Origin: Lysobacteraceae bacterium
GTDB taxonomy: Bacteria > Pseudomonadota > Gammaproteobacteria > Xanthomonadales > Rhodanobacteraceae
Length of the DNA: 64,000 nt
Assembly (NCBI GenBank): GCA_004143945.1
Contig: SEHB01000002.1
Coordinates: 186,001-250,000, forward strand
Direction: 5' to 3'
The position numbers were made by a program, and so were the translations under genes. Shown one piece after another: positions 43,456-52,424 of the stretch. Position 1 is the stretch's first letter; each line of letters begins with the position of its first letter. The notes under the pieces were generated by a model. It worked only from the letters and a program-made list of their open reading frames with translations, had not been told where the DNA came from and made no database searches.

Positions 43456-43836
43456 ATGAACCGACTCGTGCTGTCCGCTTCGCTGCTGCTCGCTCTCGGC
43501 ATGTCCGCCTCGGCGCTGGCCGAGTCCTCGAACAAGTGGCGCATCGAGATCGATGACGCCGCGCGCGCGAGCGGCGAGGTCGAACTGTCGTTCACGCCTT
43601 CCGGGACGGCCGCGACCTCGATCGTGGTCGCGATCCCGGCCGGCACCGGCGAGGACACCGCCGCCGCGCTGATCCGCACCGCGATCAGCGAGCGTTTCGG
43701 CGAAGACGTCTATGCAACCGAGATCGACGACGGCGAAGACGTGCTGGTCAAGGCCAACGGCAGCACGCCGGACTTCGACCTCGTGCTCGTGCGCAACACC
43801 GCCGAGGGCCTCGAGCTCGAGCTCGAGCGCGAGTAG
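43456..43836 (+). CDS. small exported protein of unknown function
   Basis: 126 residues from ATG 43456 with a strong GGAGG. Signal peptide LVLSASLLLALGMSASALA. The mature part is acidic and beta-rich: WRIEIDDAARASGEVELSFT, then TSIVVAIPAGTGEDTAAALI and FDLVLVRNTAEGLELELERE. It is about 105 residues when processed; no family recognised. It may be periplasmic. A REP hairpin follows 15 bp after the stop. Confidence 0.65.
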   Translation: MNRLVLSASLLLALGMSASALAESSNKWRIEIDDAARASGEVELSFTPSGTAATSIVVAIPAGTGEDTAAALIRTAISERFGEDVYATEIDDGEDVLVKANGSTPDFDLVLVRNTAEGLELELERE

Positions 43837-43850
43837 GCGCCGTCTCGCTG

Positions 43851-43911
43851 GTGGGAGGGGCTTCAGCCCCGAGCTGTTCGCCTGATCGATCGGGACTGAA
43901 GTCCCTCCCAC
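43851..43911. terminator. REP pair/hairpin between convergent genes
   Basis: GTGGGAGGGGCTTCAGCCCC at 43851-43870 pairs with the right arm at 43890-43911, with a few mismatches, around an 18-bp loop. It lies between the small exported protein and the convergent LpxO-like gene and probably serves both as terminator. The same element is at 12321-12376. Confidence 0.65.
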
Positions 43912-43944
43912 GAGGTACCGAGCTGGCGGCTCTGGCCGTCCAGC

Positions 43945-44859
43945 CTACAGGAGCGGCGCGAGCAACCAGGCGAGCAGCGCGAGGCCGATCGCGATGCGTC
44001 CGCCGCGGTAGACCTGCGGATGCGCCCGCTTGAAGCGCTTCTTCGCCTCGCCGATGCGATGCGCGAGCGCGTACAGCCGGTTCACCGCGCCGACCTCTTC
44101 GGTCGCGACGTTCTGCGAGGCGGTGGCCTGGCCGAGCACGCGGCTCACAACGCGGTTGAGCGCGCGCATCGGCGGCGTTCGGAGCGGGCGCTCCACGTCG
44201 CAGAAGAGGATCACGCGCGTCTGGTCGGTGCGATTCTCGGCCCAGTGCACGTAGGTCTCGTCGAACACCACGTCCTCGCCGTCGCGCCATGCGTATGCCT
44301 CGCCGTCGACGAAGATGCGGCAGGCGTCCGAGTTCGGCGTCACGAGCCCGAGGTGGTAACGCAGCGAACCGGCGAACGGGTCGCGGTGCGGGTTGAGCTT
44401 CGAGCCCGGCGGCAGCAACGCGAACATCGCGGCCTTGACCTCGGGGATCTTCGCGAGCAATGCCACCGTGTTCGGGCACAGCGCCTGCGCCGACGCAAGC
44501 GGCTCGCCGTACCAGGTCAGGTAGAAGCGCTTCCAGCCTTCCTTGAAGAACGAGGCGAAGCTCGCGTCGTTGTGCTTCTCGGCCGCGCGGATGTAGCCCT
44601 CGTCGAACAGGTGCAGCGCCTCCTCGCGGATGACCTGCCACTGATCGCGCAGCGGATCGAGGTGGCCGAACGCGCTGCGGTCGAGGTAGGGTTTCGCGGG
44701 CACCGCCGAGAACGCGTACATGAACACGTTGTAGGGCGCGAAGAAGCCGGAATGATCGAGCAGCTGGCGACCGAAACGCAGGCGCGCACGTCCGCGCAGG
44801 TGCACGACGAGCACGCTGAGGACGTAGACCGTGGCGAGGATCAGCAGGGCGAGACGCAT
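43945..44859 (-). CDS. lpxO: LpxO-like aspartyl/asparaginyl beta-hydroxylase
   Basis: 304 residues. An N-terminal membrane helix (LALLILATVYVLSVLVVHL) precedes a 2-oxoglutarate/Fe(II) dioxygenase domain: ALLPPGSKLNPHRDPFAGSL and YHLGLVTPNSDACRIFVDGE hold the first His and substrate loop, and VVFDETYVHWAENRTDQTRV the second His and the oxoglutarate Arg. A second hydrophobic segment is at the C-terminus. Such proteins hydroxylate lipid A secondary acyl chains (LpxO) or aspartyl residues. The membrane anchor and length favour LpxO, but the substrate is inferred. Confidence 0.8.
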   Translation of the reverse strand: MRLALLILATVYVLSVLVVHLRGRARLRFGRQLLDHSGFFAPYNVFMYAFSAVPAKPYLDRSAFGHLDPLRDQWQVIREEALHLFDEGYIRAAEKHNDASFASFFKEGWKRFYLTWYGEPLASAQALCPNTVALLAKIPEVKAAMFALLPPGSKLNPHRDPFAGSLRYHLGLVTPNSDACRIFVDGEAYAWRDGEDVVFDETYVHWAENRTDQTRVILFCDVERPLRTPPMRALNRVVSRVLGQATASQNVATEEVGAVNRLYALAHRIGEAKKRFKRAHPQVYRGGRIAIGLALLAWLLAPLL

Positions 44860-44917
44860 CGAGGAGCCGTGATTCGTGATTCGGGTACGGGACGAGGATA
44901 CGCCGCCCCGTGCTTTC

Positions 44918-44940
44918 GTAGGAGCGCACCCTGTGCGCGA
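44918..44940 (+). repeat. REP monomer, GTAG-headed
   Basis: GTAGGAGCGCACCCTGTGCG followed by CGA, an exact inverted copy of 20050-20072. It lies between the trpS stop and the LpxO-like start. Confidence 0.75.
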
Positions 44941-44996
44941 TCAGCAACCAAGGGCGAACCGCCCGGCGCAACGCGCGCCACGACTCGACGCGACGG

Positions 44997-46340
44997 CTAT
45001 CCCGATTTCACCCGATCCTTCGCGACCTTCTCGGCCTTGAGGGCAGCCAGCGCCGCGACGATCGGCCCATGCGCAAGCGCACGTTCGTCGGCCGGCGCAC
45101 ACTCGCGCAGCAAGGTCTCGAGCGCAGCGGCATCATCGCCCGCATCCACGAGTGCGGCGACGAGGCGCCCGGCTTCCTTCGGCGAATCGAACCCGCGACT
45201 CTGCAACAGCACGTCGCCGCTGCCGTTCGCAAGCTTGAAGTAGAAGCGACCGTCCGCTTCGCGATAACTCTTGAGCTGCGGCAGCGCAGCCGCGACCGGT
45301 CCATTGACGCTCGCCGGAGCCGCCGGCCTTGCGTCCAGCGAACGCACGCCGACGGCGTGGCGCAGGCGCGTGATGAACGCGCGACTGCGCTCGCGCGCCC
45401 TGGCCGCGCCCGCGAGCAGCTGCTGCTCGATGCGCGCCGGATCCGCGACCAGCGCCTCGTAGCGTTCGCGCAGCGGCGCGAGTTCGGCATCGACGCGCTC
45501 GAACAGCGCCTGCTTGGCTTCGCCCCAGGCGATGCCATCCGCGAACGCGGTGCGCATTGCAGCGGTTTCGTCCGCGTTCGCGAAGGCCTGGTAGATCGCG
45601 AACAGGTTCGAGCTGTCCGGATCCTTCGCCTCGCCCGGCGCACGCGAGTCGGTCATGATGCCGAGGATCGCCTTGCGCAGCGCGTTCGCGGGCAGCCACA
45701 GCGGGATCGTGTTGTCGTAGCTCTTGGACATCTTGCGCCCGTCGGTACCCGGCAGCGTCGCGACGTTCTCCTCGATGCGCGCCTCGGGCAGCGTGAAGAA
45801 ATCGCCGTCGTAGAGATGGTTGAAACGCTGGCCGATGTCGCGCGCCATCTCGATGTGCTGGATCTGGTCGCGCCCGACCGGCACTTCGTGCGCATTGAAG
45901 ACCAGGATGTCGGCGGCCATCAGCACCGGATACATGTAGAGGCCCGCGGTGACGCCGGCGTCCGCGTCTTCGCCCGCCCCCGTGTTCGCGTCGACCGCGG
46001 CCTTGTACGCGTGCGCGCGGTTGAGCAGTCCCTTCGCGGTCACGCAGGTCAGGAACCAGGTCAGCTCCGGGATTTCCGGGATGTCGGACTGGCGGTAGAA
46101 CAGCACCTTGTCGGGATCGAGCCCGCACGCGAGCCAGCTCGCGGCGATCTCGAGCGTTGACTGCTGCACGCGCGCGGGATCGCCGCATTTCACCAGCGCG
46201 TGGTAGTCGGCGAGGAAGTAGAACGACTCGGCGTCGTCGCGGCGGCTCGCCGCGATCGCGGGACGGATCGCGCCGACGTAGTTGCCGAGGTGCGGCGTGC
46301 CGGACGTGGTGATGCCGGTCAGGATGCGGCGCTTGGACAT
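44997..46340 (-). CDS. trpS: tryptophanyl-tRNA synthetase with C-terminal DUF1508-like domain
   Basis: 447 residues from ATG 46340. It charges tRNA-Trp with tryptophan. The class I motifs are [16 protein letters not shown] (HIGH-like) and [10 protein letters not shown] (KMSKS), with [20 protein letters not shown] in between, all typical of bacterial TrpRS. The catalytic core ends near residue 345. The remaining roughly 100 residues include [20 protein letters not shown] and [20 protein letters not shown], which read as a YegP/DUF1508 domain, a fusion seen in this order. The role of the added domain is unknown. Confidence 0.93.
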   Translation of the reverse strand: MSKRRILTGITTSGTPHLGNYVGAIRPAIAASRRDDAESFYFLADYHALVKCGDPARVQQSTLEIAASWLACGLDPDKVLFYRQSDIPEIPELTWFLTCVTAKGLLNRAHAYKAAVDANTGAGEDADAGVTAGLYMYPVLMAADILVFNAHEVPVGRDQIQHIEMARDIGQRFNHLYDGDFFTLPEARIEENVATLPGTDGRKMSKSYDNTIPLWLPANALRKAILGIMTDSRAPGEAKDPDSSNLFAIYQAFANADETAAMRTAFADGIAWGEAKQALFERVDAELAPLRERYEALVADPARIEQQLLAGAARARERSRAFITRLRHAVGVRSLDARPAAPASVNGPVAAALPQLKSYREADGRFYFKLANGSGDVLLQSRGFDSPKEAGRLVAALVDAGDDAAALETLLRECAPADERALAHGPIVAALAALKAEKVAKDRVKSG

Positions 46341-46535
46341 GGTTCGGGTTCCGGGCAGGCACGCGGCCGGCCCGCCAGGATCGGGGAAACGCCAAGCATA
46401 GCGCGTGGCGCCCGCGCCGATGTTCGGCGCGCGCCTGCGCGGGGTTTTCGTTCCGGCGGCTGAATGCGCTGGGCGGGCGAACCCCGCGCGCCGCCTGCGC
46501 GCGTTGGATGCGTTCGTCCACCCGAGGAGAACGCC

Positions 46536-47342
46536 ATGCGTACCCTGCTTTGCACCGCCCTGCTCGCCGCCGCCACGCTCGCCGCGCCCGCGCGCGCGGG
46601 CAACCTGATCGACCTCGCGGTCGTCGACCGCGACACCGGCACGACCCTGCCGACCTGGAGCCGCCACGGCAAGCTCTACGTCGCGGGCACGCCCGGCCAT
46701 CGCTACGCGGTGCGCATGACCAACCGCAGCGGCGGGCGCGTGCTCGCGGTGCTCAGCGTCGATGGCGTCAACGCGGTCAGCGGCGAAACTGCCGACACGA
46801 ACCAGGCCGGCTACGTGCTCGATGCCTGGGAGTCGACCGAGATCGCGGGCTGGCGCAAGAGCCTCGACGAGATCGCGCAGTTCAACTTCACAGCGCTGCC
46901 AGAGAGTTACGCGGCGCAGACCGGCCGGCCCGCGAACGTCGGCGTGATCGGCGTCGCGGTGTTCACCGAACGCGCGCCCGCATGGCGTGGGCGTGACGAG
47001 ATCGCGCGCGAGAAATCGATGCCGCCTCCCGCGGCCGCGCCCGCGCCGGCCGAAGCCGAAAGTCGCGCCGACAGCAGCGTCGGCGGCGCGACGCTCTCGA
47101 CCACGCAGGCACCCAAGCGTGCACGCGAGGAACGCCTCGGCACCGGCCACGGTGAACGCGAGTACGCGCGCGTCGACACCACGACGTTCCAGCGCGCATC
47201 GCGTCGCCCGGTCGAAACCGTCGCGATCTGGTACGACAGCTACCGCAACCTCGTCGCCCAGGGCGTGATCCGCACGCCGCCGCGCCCGCACGAGCCGCAG
47301 CCGTTCCCGAACGCGTTCGTGCCGGATCCGCCGCGTCGCTGA
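46536..47342 (+). CDS. conserved exported protein of unknown function
   Basis: 268 residues from ATG 46536 with GAGGAGA upstream. Signal peptide [15 protein letters not shown]. The first 130 residues form a beta-rich domain ([68 protein letters not shown]) conserved in related genomes by my recollection. A proline/alanine linker ([15 protein letters not shown]) leads to a charged C-terminus ([38 protein letters not shown]). It is probably periplasmic or outer-membrane-associated. It precedes a TonB receptor on the same strand by 149 bp. Confidence 0.7.
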   Translation: MRTLLCTALLAAATLAAPARAGNLIDLAVVDRDTGTTLPTWSRHGKLYVAGTPGHRYAVRMTNRSGGRVLAVLSVDGVNAVSGETADTNQAGYVLDAWESTEIAGWRKSLDEIAQFNFTALPESYAAQTGRPANVGVIGVAVFTERAPAWRGRDEIAREKSMPPPAAAPAPAEAESRADSSVGGATLSTTQAPKRAREERLGTGHGEREYARVDTTTFQRASRRPVETVAIWYDSYRNLVAQGVIRTPPRPHEPQPFPNAFVPDPPRR

Positions 47343-47416
47343 TTCCCGGGTCGCAGTCGCGAGCCGCCTGCGGACGGACGACGTTCCACCCCGGGACTTA
47401 AGCCGATCCGCACTTC

Positions 47417-47438
47417 CGCAGGGCATGGAAGCCCTGCG
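47417..47438. promoter_or_regulatory. 8-bp perfect stem between unknown gene and TonB receptor
   Basis: CGCAGGGC-ATGGAA-GCCCTGCG. It lies 75 bp after the upstream stop and 53 bp before the receptor ATG, so it could be a terminator, an operator or a 5'-UTR hairpin. No U-tract follows. Confidence 0.35.
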
Positions 47439-47491
47439 ATAACAAGCGGTGGCGTCCATGGGGGCCGCCGCCATCCGTCCCGAGGATATCC

Positions 47492-49690
47492 ATGAAGCCC
47501 ACAGCCGTCGCCATGGGCGCGGTCGCGTTCGCGATCGCGTGTTGCCCCGTCCAGACCCCGCATGCGCAAGACCCCGATCCGCAGGCCGAACGCACCGAAC
47601 TTCCGAAAGTCGAAGTGCGCGAACGCCGCACGCAGGACGACACGCGACCCAAGCTGCAACACATCATGCGCGAGGTCGACGGGCCGCTGATCACGGTCAC
47701 CAAGAAGACCTCGATCACGAAGCTCGACGCGGTCCCGACCGTCGTCGACAACAACCTGCGCAGCCTGTTCGCGCAGACGCCGGGCCTGTTCTATTCCGAG
47801 CAGCAGTCGCCGGGACAGGTGAACCTCGGCTACCGCGGCATCGGCAATCCGCAGGAATCTGAGTTCGTGACCGTGCTGCTGGATGGCATCCCGCTGATGT
47901 CCGACTGGATCGGCTATCCGACGATCTACACGTTCCCGTTGCCGCAGCAATTGTCCGAGGTGCAGCTGATCCGCGGGGGCAGCTCGCTGTTGTACGGGCC
48001 CGAGCCGCCACCGGTGGTCAACCTCGTCAGCCGCAAGCCGGTCGCCGACCGCGCGCTCGCGGGTTACAGCGAGAACATCGTCGGCAGCCACGACCTGTTC
48101 GCGAGCTTCAACCAGCTGTCGGGCACTTCGGGTGCGTGGGAGTATCTCGTCGACGCGCACTACCGCCGCAGCGATGGCGAGCGCGACAACGGCGATTCAA
48201 CATTGAAGGGCGCTGACCTGCACATCGGTTACCGGCCCGACGACATGAGCCTTACCGCGCTCGACCTGCGCGCATCGCAGCTCGAGACCGGTGATCCGGG
48301 CAAGCTCTCGTACCGGCAGTTCGTCGAGGACGCAGGCCAGGACACCACGCCGTACAACCGGCTCTGGACCGACCGCTACGTGCTGAGCCTCACGCACGAG
48401 CGCCAGTTCGACGGCGACAACGAGCTCGTCGCGAAGGCCTGGGGCGGGTATCAGGACAACGCATCGCGCGCGCAGGACCGCGGCAGCCCGCCGACCACCG
48501 CGACGCTGCAGGACGACCAGTTCCGCTTCGCCGGGCTCGACGTGCGGATGCTGCACCGCTGGGGTCGCGGCAACGCGTTCACGCTCGGCACCACTGCCTA
48601 CCGCTCCGACGCGCCGTTCCGGCAATGGACCGCGGACAACCTCGCGCCGTCGCGTTACGCGCGCCACGGCGAACCCTGCGGGTCGCCCGCCGACACGCAG
48701 TGCGCGCGCCTGCGCCAGGCACGTTCGACCGACTATGCGGCGGTGTTCGCGGAGAACGTGTTCCGCTTCGAGGGCGGCTGGCACTTCGTGCCGTCGGTGC
48801 GGATCGAACGCGAGAACGTCGAGATCGAGGAAACCGTGAAACCGCCGACGCTCTCGCGCGGACTCGTGGATCGCGAGGTCAGCCATACCGTGCCGCTGTT
48901 CGGGCTCGGCTTCGGCAACGACTTCGGCCGCGGCAACGAAACCTATTTCAACGTCTCGCAGGGCTGGCGCCCGGTGCGCTACTTCGACATCGGCTCGCCG
49001 TTCGGCAATACCTCGCCCGACCCGATCAATAACCCGGATCCGACCCACGTGCTGTCATGGGAAGCCGGCGTGCACGGCACGCCGCGCGACGGCTTGTTCT
49101 ACGACGCGAGCGTGTTCTGGATCGACGTGCGCGACCGCATCGAGTCGCAGCAGATCCCCGATGCGCCACCCGGCAACACGATCAACGTCAACAGCGGCAA
49201 CACGCGCCATCGCGGCTTCGAGGGGCAGGTCGACTACGACTTCCTCGCCGCACGTGATCCGAAGACCACGCGCCACCTGTCGCTATTCGCGAACCTGAGC
49301 CTGCTCGATTCGGAGTTCACCGCGTCGCAGCGCGGCTTCGAGGGCAATGAACCCGCATTCTCGCCGTCGTATCTCGCGCGCGTCGGCGTGGTCTGGCGCG
49401 AGGACCACCACTACAAGCTCGCGCTGTCGGCGGTGACGGTCGCGGCGCAGTACTGGCAAGACTCGAACCTCGCGCTCGGCACGCCGGACGCGCCGAACTA
49501 CATCCCGGCCAAGGTGCCCTCGCACACGGTCGAGGATTTGTCGGGCGACTGGTGGGTGCTGCCGCATCTTCGCCTGCTCGGTGGCGTCTCCAACCTGACC
49601 GACCGCACCTACTACGCGCGCGTGTTCGGCGGTGGACTCGAGCCCGCGGGCGGGCGCACGGTTTATCTCGGCGGCGCGGTCGAATTCTGA
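47492..49690 (+). CDS. TonB-dependent outer-membrane receptor, FecA-like
   Basis: 732 residues. A signal peptide with core [21 protein letters not shown] is followed by a plug domain ([60 protein letters not shown]) and a 22-strand barrel ending in the aromatic VYLGGAVEF. The plug layout resembles ferric-citrate-type receptors (FecA), and no FecIR-type regulator is adjacent. The imported substrate (siderophore or other complex) is inferred. A TonB box is not obvious, though EVRERRT near the N-terminus may serve. Confidence 0.85.
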   Translation: MKPTAVAMGAVAFAIACCPVQTPHAQDPDPQAERTELPKVEVRERRTQDDTRPKLQHIMREVDGPLITVTKKTSITKLDAVPTVVDNNLRSLFAQTPGLFYSEQQSPGQVNLGYRGIGNPQESEFVTVLLDGIPLMSDWIGYPTIYTFPLPQQLSEVQLIRGGSSLLYGPEPPPVVNLVSRKPVADRALAGYSENIVGSHDLFASFNQLSGTSGAWEYLVDAHYRRSDGERDNGDSTLKGADLHIGYRPDDMSLTALDLRASQLETGDPGKLSYRQFVEDAGQDTTPYNRLWTDRYVLSLTHERQFDGDNELVAKAWGGYQDNASRAQDRGSPPTTATLQDDQFRFAGLDVRMLHRWGRGNAFTLGTTAYRSDAPFRQWTADNLAPSRYARHGEPCGSPADTQCARLRQARSTDYAAVFAENVFRFEGGWHFVPSVRIERENVEIEETVKPPTLSRGLVDREVSHTVPLFGLGFGNDFGRGNETYFNVSQGWRPVRYFDIGSPFGNTSPDPINNPDPTHVLSWEAGVHGTPRDGLFYDASVFWIDVRDRIESQQIPDAPPGNTINVNSGNTRHRGFEGQVDYDFLAARDPKTTRHLSLFANLSLLDSEFTASQRGFEGNEPAFSPSYLARVGVVWREDHHYKLALSAVTVAAQYWQDSNLALGTPDAPNYIPAKVPSHTVEDLSGDWWVLPHLRLLGGVSNLTDRTYYARVFGGGLEPAGGRTVYLGGAVEF

Positions 49691-49775
49691 GCGCGGGAGC
49701 GCGCGGAGCGCTGCTCCGCGCGCCTGGAGGCACGCGCGGCGCGGCGCGGCTCGCCGCGCTGCCCGGCGGCGCAGG

Positions 49776-50696
49776 TCAATCGCGCATCAGCGTCGACTTC
49801 CCGAACAGGCTCTCGACGAGGTCGACGGCGAGCAGCGCGGTCTGGTTGCGCACGTCGAGCGCGGGGTTCAATTCCATGATGTCGAGCGAACCGAGTCGGC
49901 CGCTGTCGGCGATCATTTCCATGCACAGCTGCGCTTCGCGGTAGTTGGGGCCACCCGGGATCGTCGTGCCCACGCCCGGCGCGATGCCCGGGTCGAGGAA
50001 GTCGACGTCGAAGCTCACGTGCAGGTGGTCCTTCGCTCCGATGTTCTGCAGCGCCTCCTCCATCACGCGCTTCATGCCGACTTCGTCGATGTAGCGCATG
50101 TCGTAGATGTCGAGGCCGACGTCGTGCACGAGCTTCTTCTCGGCCGCATCGACCGAGCGGATGCCGATCTGGCGGATGCGGTCGGGCGTCAGCGCGGGCG
50201 CGTCGCCGCCGAGCGTGGTCAGTTCGTGCGGGCCGAAGCCGCACAGGCACGCGACCGGCATGCCGTGGATGTTGCCCGACGGCGTGATCGCGCTGGTGTT
50301 GAAGTCCGCGTGCGCGTCGAGCCAGAGCACGGTCAGGCGCTTGCCGCGCTCGCGGCAGTGGCGTGCCACCGCGGTGATCGAGCCGATCGCGAGGCAGTGA
50401 TCGCCGCCCATGAGGATCGGCAGGCGGTCGCGCCCGAGTTCGCCCGCGACCGCGTTCATGACCGCGCGGTTCCATTCGATGACCTGGCCGAGGTGGCGAT
50501 AGCCCTCGCTCGGCGGCAGCCACGGATTGGTCGGGCCGACCACGTTGCCGCAGTCGGAGACCTCGAGGCCGCGCGCGCACAGCGCCTCGGCGAGGCCGGC
50601 GACGCGCAGCGCCTCGGGACCCATCAACGAGCCGCGGTGGCCTGCGCCGATGTCGGTGGGTGCGCCGATCAGTGAAACCGGGGGATAGGTCTGCAT
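49776..50696 (-). CDS. rocF: arginase
   Basis: 306 residues from ATG 50696. It hydrolyses arginine to ornithine and urea. The manganese ligands are all visible: GGDHCLAIGSI (His), WLDAHADFNTS (D-A-H-A-D) and SFDVDFLDPGIAPGVGTTIP (D-V-D), and MELNPALDVRNQTALLAVDL matches the C-terminus of the family. The N-terminus YPPVSLIGAPTDIGAGHRGS is typical of arginases rather than agmatinases. The frame continues open upstream of 50696 but only as antisense to other genes. No urease or transporter is adjacent. Confidence 0.92.
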   Translation of the reverse strand: MQTYPPVSLIGAPTDIGAGHRGSLMGPEALRVAGLAEALCARGLEVSDCGNVVGPTNPWLPPSEGYRHLGQVIEWNRAVMNAVAGELGRDRLPILMGGDHCLAIGSITAVARHCRERGKRLTVLWLDAHADFNTSAITPSGNIHGMPVACLCGFGPHELTTLGGDAPALTPDRIRQIGIRSVDAAEKKLVHDVGLDIYDMRYIDEVGMKRVMEEALQNIGAKDHLHVSFDVDFLDPGIAPGVGTTIPGGPNYREAQLCMEMIADSGRLGSLDIMELNPALDVRNQTALLAVDLVESLFGKSTLMRD

Positions 50697-50781
50697 CGGG
50701 AGCCTGCGTGGGTGACGGGATCGGCGGCGACGGTGTCGCACGGCCGGAAACCGCGCATTCTCGGCCAAATCCGCCGCCGCG

Positions 50782-51153
50782 TCACGGCGCCCCGGTTGGC
50801 CGCGCGCCGGATTCGGCGCGTTCGAGCGCGCCGAGCACCGCGCGCACGAGGTCGTCGCAACGGTCGAGCTGGGCGCGGTCGAAGTCGACGATGCCGCCGT
50901 GTTCGCCCACGACGGCGTCCGCTTCGCCCGCGGCCGTGCCGATCGCCTCGTAGCCGTACGCGCCGGCCGAACCCGACAGCCGATGCAGCTGCATCGAGAG
51001 CTCGCGGCGCAGCGCGCGATCGCGCGGATCGGCCGCGAACGCCTGCCAGGCCTCGGCCAGCGCCGCACGCTTGTGCACGAGCGACGCCGTGTAGCGTTCG
51101 TGCAGCAGTTGCAGGCGGGAATCGAAATCGCTGGTCGACATGCCGGTGTCCAT
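50782..51153 (-). CDS. HPt-domain protein
   Basis: 123 residues from ATG 51153 (GTG 51156 and ATG 51141 are alternatives). The four-helix HPt core is visible with the phosphorylatable His in MQLHRLSGSAGAYGYEAIG (H-R-L-x-G-S-A). FDSRLQLLHERYTASLVHKR precedes it and AVVGEHGGIVDFDRAQLDRC follows. There is no other domain, so it is a stand-alone phosphotransfer protein, receiving and passing phosphate between a hybrid kinase and a response regulator. No partner kinase is next to it. It diverges from the DUF937 gene with shared AT-rich promoter DNA. Confidence 0.78.
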   Translation of the reverse strand: MDTGMSTSDFDSRLQLLHERYTASLVHKRAALAEAWQAFAADPRDRALRRELSMQLHRLSGSAGAYGYEAIGTAAGEADAVVGEHGGIVDFDRAQLDRCDDLVRAVLGALERAESGARPTGAP

Positions 51154-51161
51154 CACGCAGG

Positions 51162-51169
51162 ACTATAGT
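51162..51169. promoter_or_regulatory. ACTATAGT, possible -10 element on both strands
   Basis: The 8-bp palindrome ACTATAGT reads TATAGT on each strand and lies between the divergent HPt and DUF937 genes, nine bases before the HPt ATG. No matching -35 was recognised on either strand. Confidence 0.35.
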
Positions 51170-51263
51170 GTGCGCGAGGCTTCGCGTCGTGGCCGCGGCG
51201 CCGATCACGAATGTCGCGCGCGCACGCGCACGCCGCTGCCGCCACGCACACCGGGAGATCGAC

Positions 51264-51851
51264 ATGAGCGACTTCACGCAGCAGGTACTCGGCCAGTTCG
51301 ACGCCGATCGCATCGGATCGATCGCATCGCAGCTCGGCATCGATCCGGCCCGGGCCGAAGCCGCGATCAGCCAGGCCGTTCCGCTGCTGGTCGGTGGCCT
51401 CGCACGCAACGCGCAGAACGGCGACGGCGCCGCGGCCCTGCACCGCGCGGCCAGCCAGCACGCGGGGTTCGACCTCGGATCGGTGCTCGGCAGCGTGCTC
51501 GGCGGCGGTGGCGACGGCGGGGCGATCCTCGGTCATGTGTTCGGCCAGAGCCGCGACCGCGCTGCGCAGGACCTCGGGCGATCGACCGGACTCGGCGGTC
51601 AGGGTGCGGCGCAACTGCTCGCGATGCTCGCCCCGATCATCCTGTCGATGCTCGGCAACCGCACGCGCAACCAGGACCTCGACGCGGGCGGCCTCGGCGG
51701 CATGCTCGGCCGCGAGTTGCAGGATCTCGGCCGTCGCGGCCAGGGCGGCCTGCTGTCGAGCGTGCTCGACCAGGACGGCGATGGCCAGCTCGGCCTCGGC
51801 GACCTGCTCAAGGCCGGCGCGGACATGCTGGGTTCACGCGGACGGCACTGA
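51264..51851 (+). CDS. DUF937 protein with EF-hand-like loop
   Basis: 195 residues from ATG 51264 (GGGAG upstream). FTQQVLGQFDADRIGSIASQ, ARAEAAISQAVPLLVGGLAR and GSVLGSVLGGGGDGG are typical of DUF937, whose members are small and of unknown role. AAQLLAMLAPIILSMLGN is a hydrophobic stretch. Near the C-terminus DQDGDGQLGLGDLL has the D-x-D-G-D-G-x-L pattern of an EF-hand/dockerin calcium loop. It may bind calcium; location is probably cytosolic as no signal peptide is seen. Confidence 0.8.
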   Translation: MSDFTQQVLGQFDADRIGSIASQLGIDPARAEAAISQAVPLLVGGLARNAQNGDGAAALHRAASQHAGFDLGSVLGSVLGGGGDGGAILGHVFGQSRDRAAQDLGRSTGLGGQGAAQLLAMLAPIILSMLGNRTRNQDLDAGGLGGMLGRELQDLGRRGQGGLLSSVLDQDGDGQLGLGDLLKAGADMLGSRGRH

Positions 51852-51860
51852 GGCGGACGG

Positions 51861-52401
51861 GCGCGATCGGGGAAATGTCGAACCCGGTGACGCGACGACC
51901 GTGCGACGGGACGGTCGCGGCCTTGCCGCTCCTGCAGCGCTCGCGGCTGTCTCCGTGCGTTCGCGCGATGCGGCACCATCCTCGCGAAATCGCGGCCCGC
52001 TACCTGTAGGAGCGCCGCAGGCGCGATCGGCGACACGTCGACACCGAACGACGCGACGAGAGTGCAGCAGGACGGTCGCGGCTGCGCCGCTCCTACAGCG
52101 TTCGATGCAGAATCGGTGCGGGCCGTGCGATTCGCGCGATGCCGCACGGTCCTCGCGAATCGCGGCCGCTACCCGTAGGAGCGCCGCAGGCGCGATCGAC
52201 GAAACGTCGAAGCCGCATGGCGCGGCGAGCGGGCAACATCACGGTCGCGGCTGCGCCGCTGCTACAGCGCTCGATGCGGAATCGGTGCGGGCCGTGCGAT
52301 TCGCGCGATGCCGCACGATCCTCGCGAATCGCGGCCCGCTACCTGTAGGAGCGCCGCAGGCGCGAACGACGAAGCCACGAAACCGAATGACGCGGTGAAG
52401 T
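51861..52401. repeat. tandem array of about 170-bp units carrying REP pairs
   Basis: Three units (51861-52020, 52021-52189, 52190-52360) and a partial fourth (52361-52401) repeat in tandem with scattered differences. Each ends in TGTAGGAGCGCCGCAGGCGC or CGTAGGAGCGCCGCAGGCGC and carries an inverted mate reading GCTGCGCCGCTCCTACAG (variants in units 1 and 3), so units hold head-to-head REP elements. The array fills the 573-bp convergent gap between DUF937 and a TonB receptor; no protein-coding gene was recognised inside it. Spacer lengths and content do not fit CRISPR. Confidence 0.8.
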
Positions 52402-52424
52402 CGCAAACCGTGTAGCACGCGCGA

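Noticed and set aside
51861..52401. Repeat array considered as CRISPR
   Set aside because: The whole 170-bp unit is repeated, including what would be spacers, and there are no cas genes.
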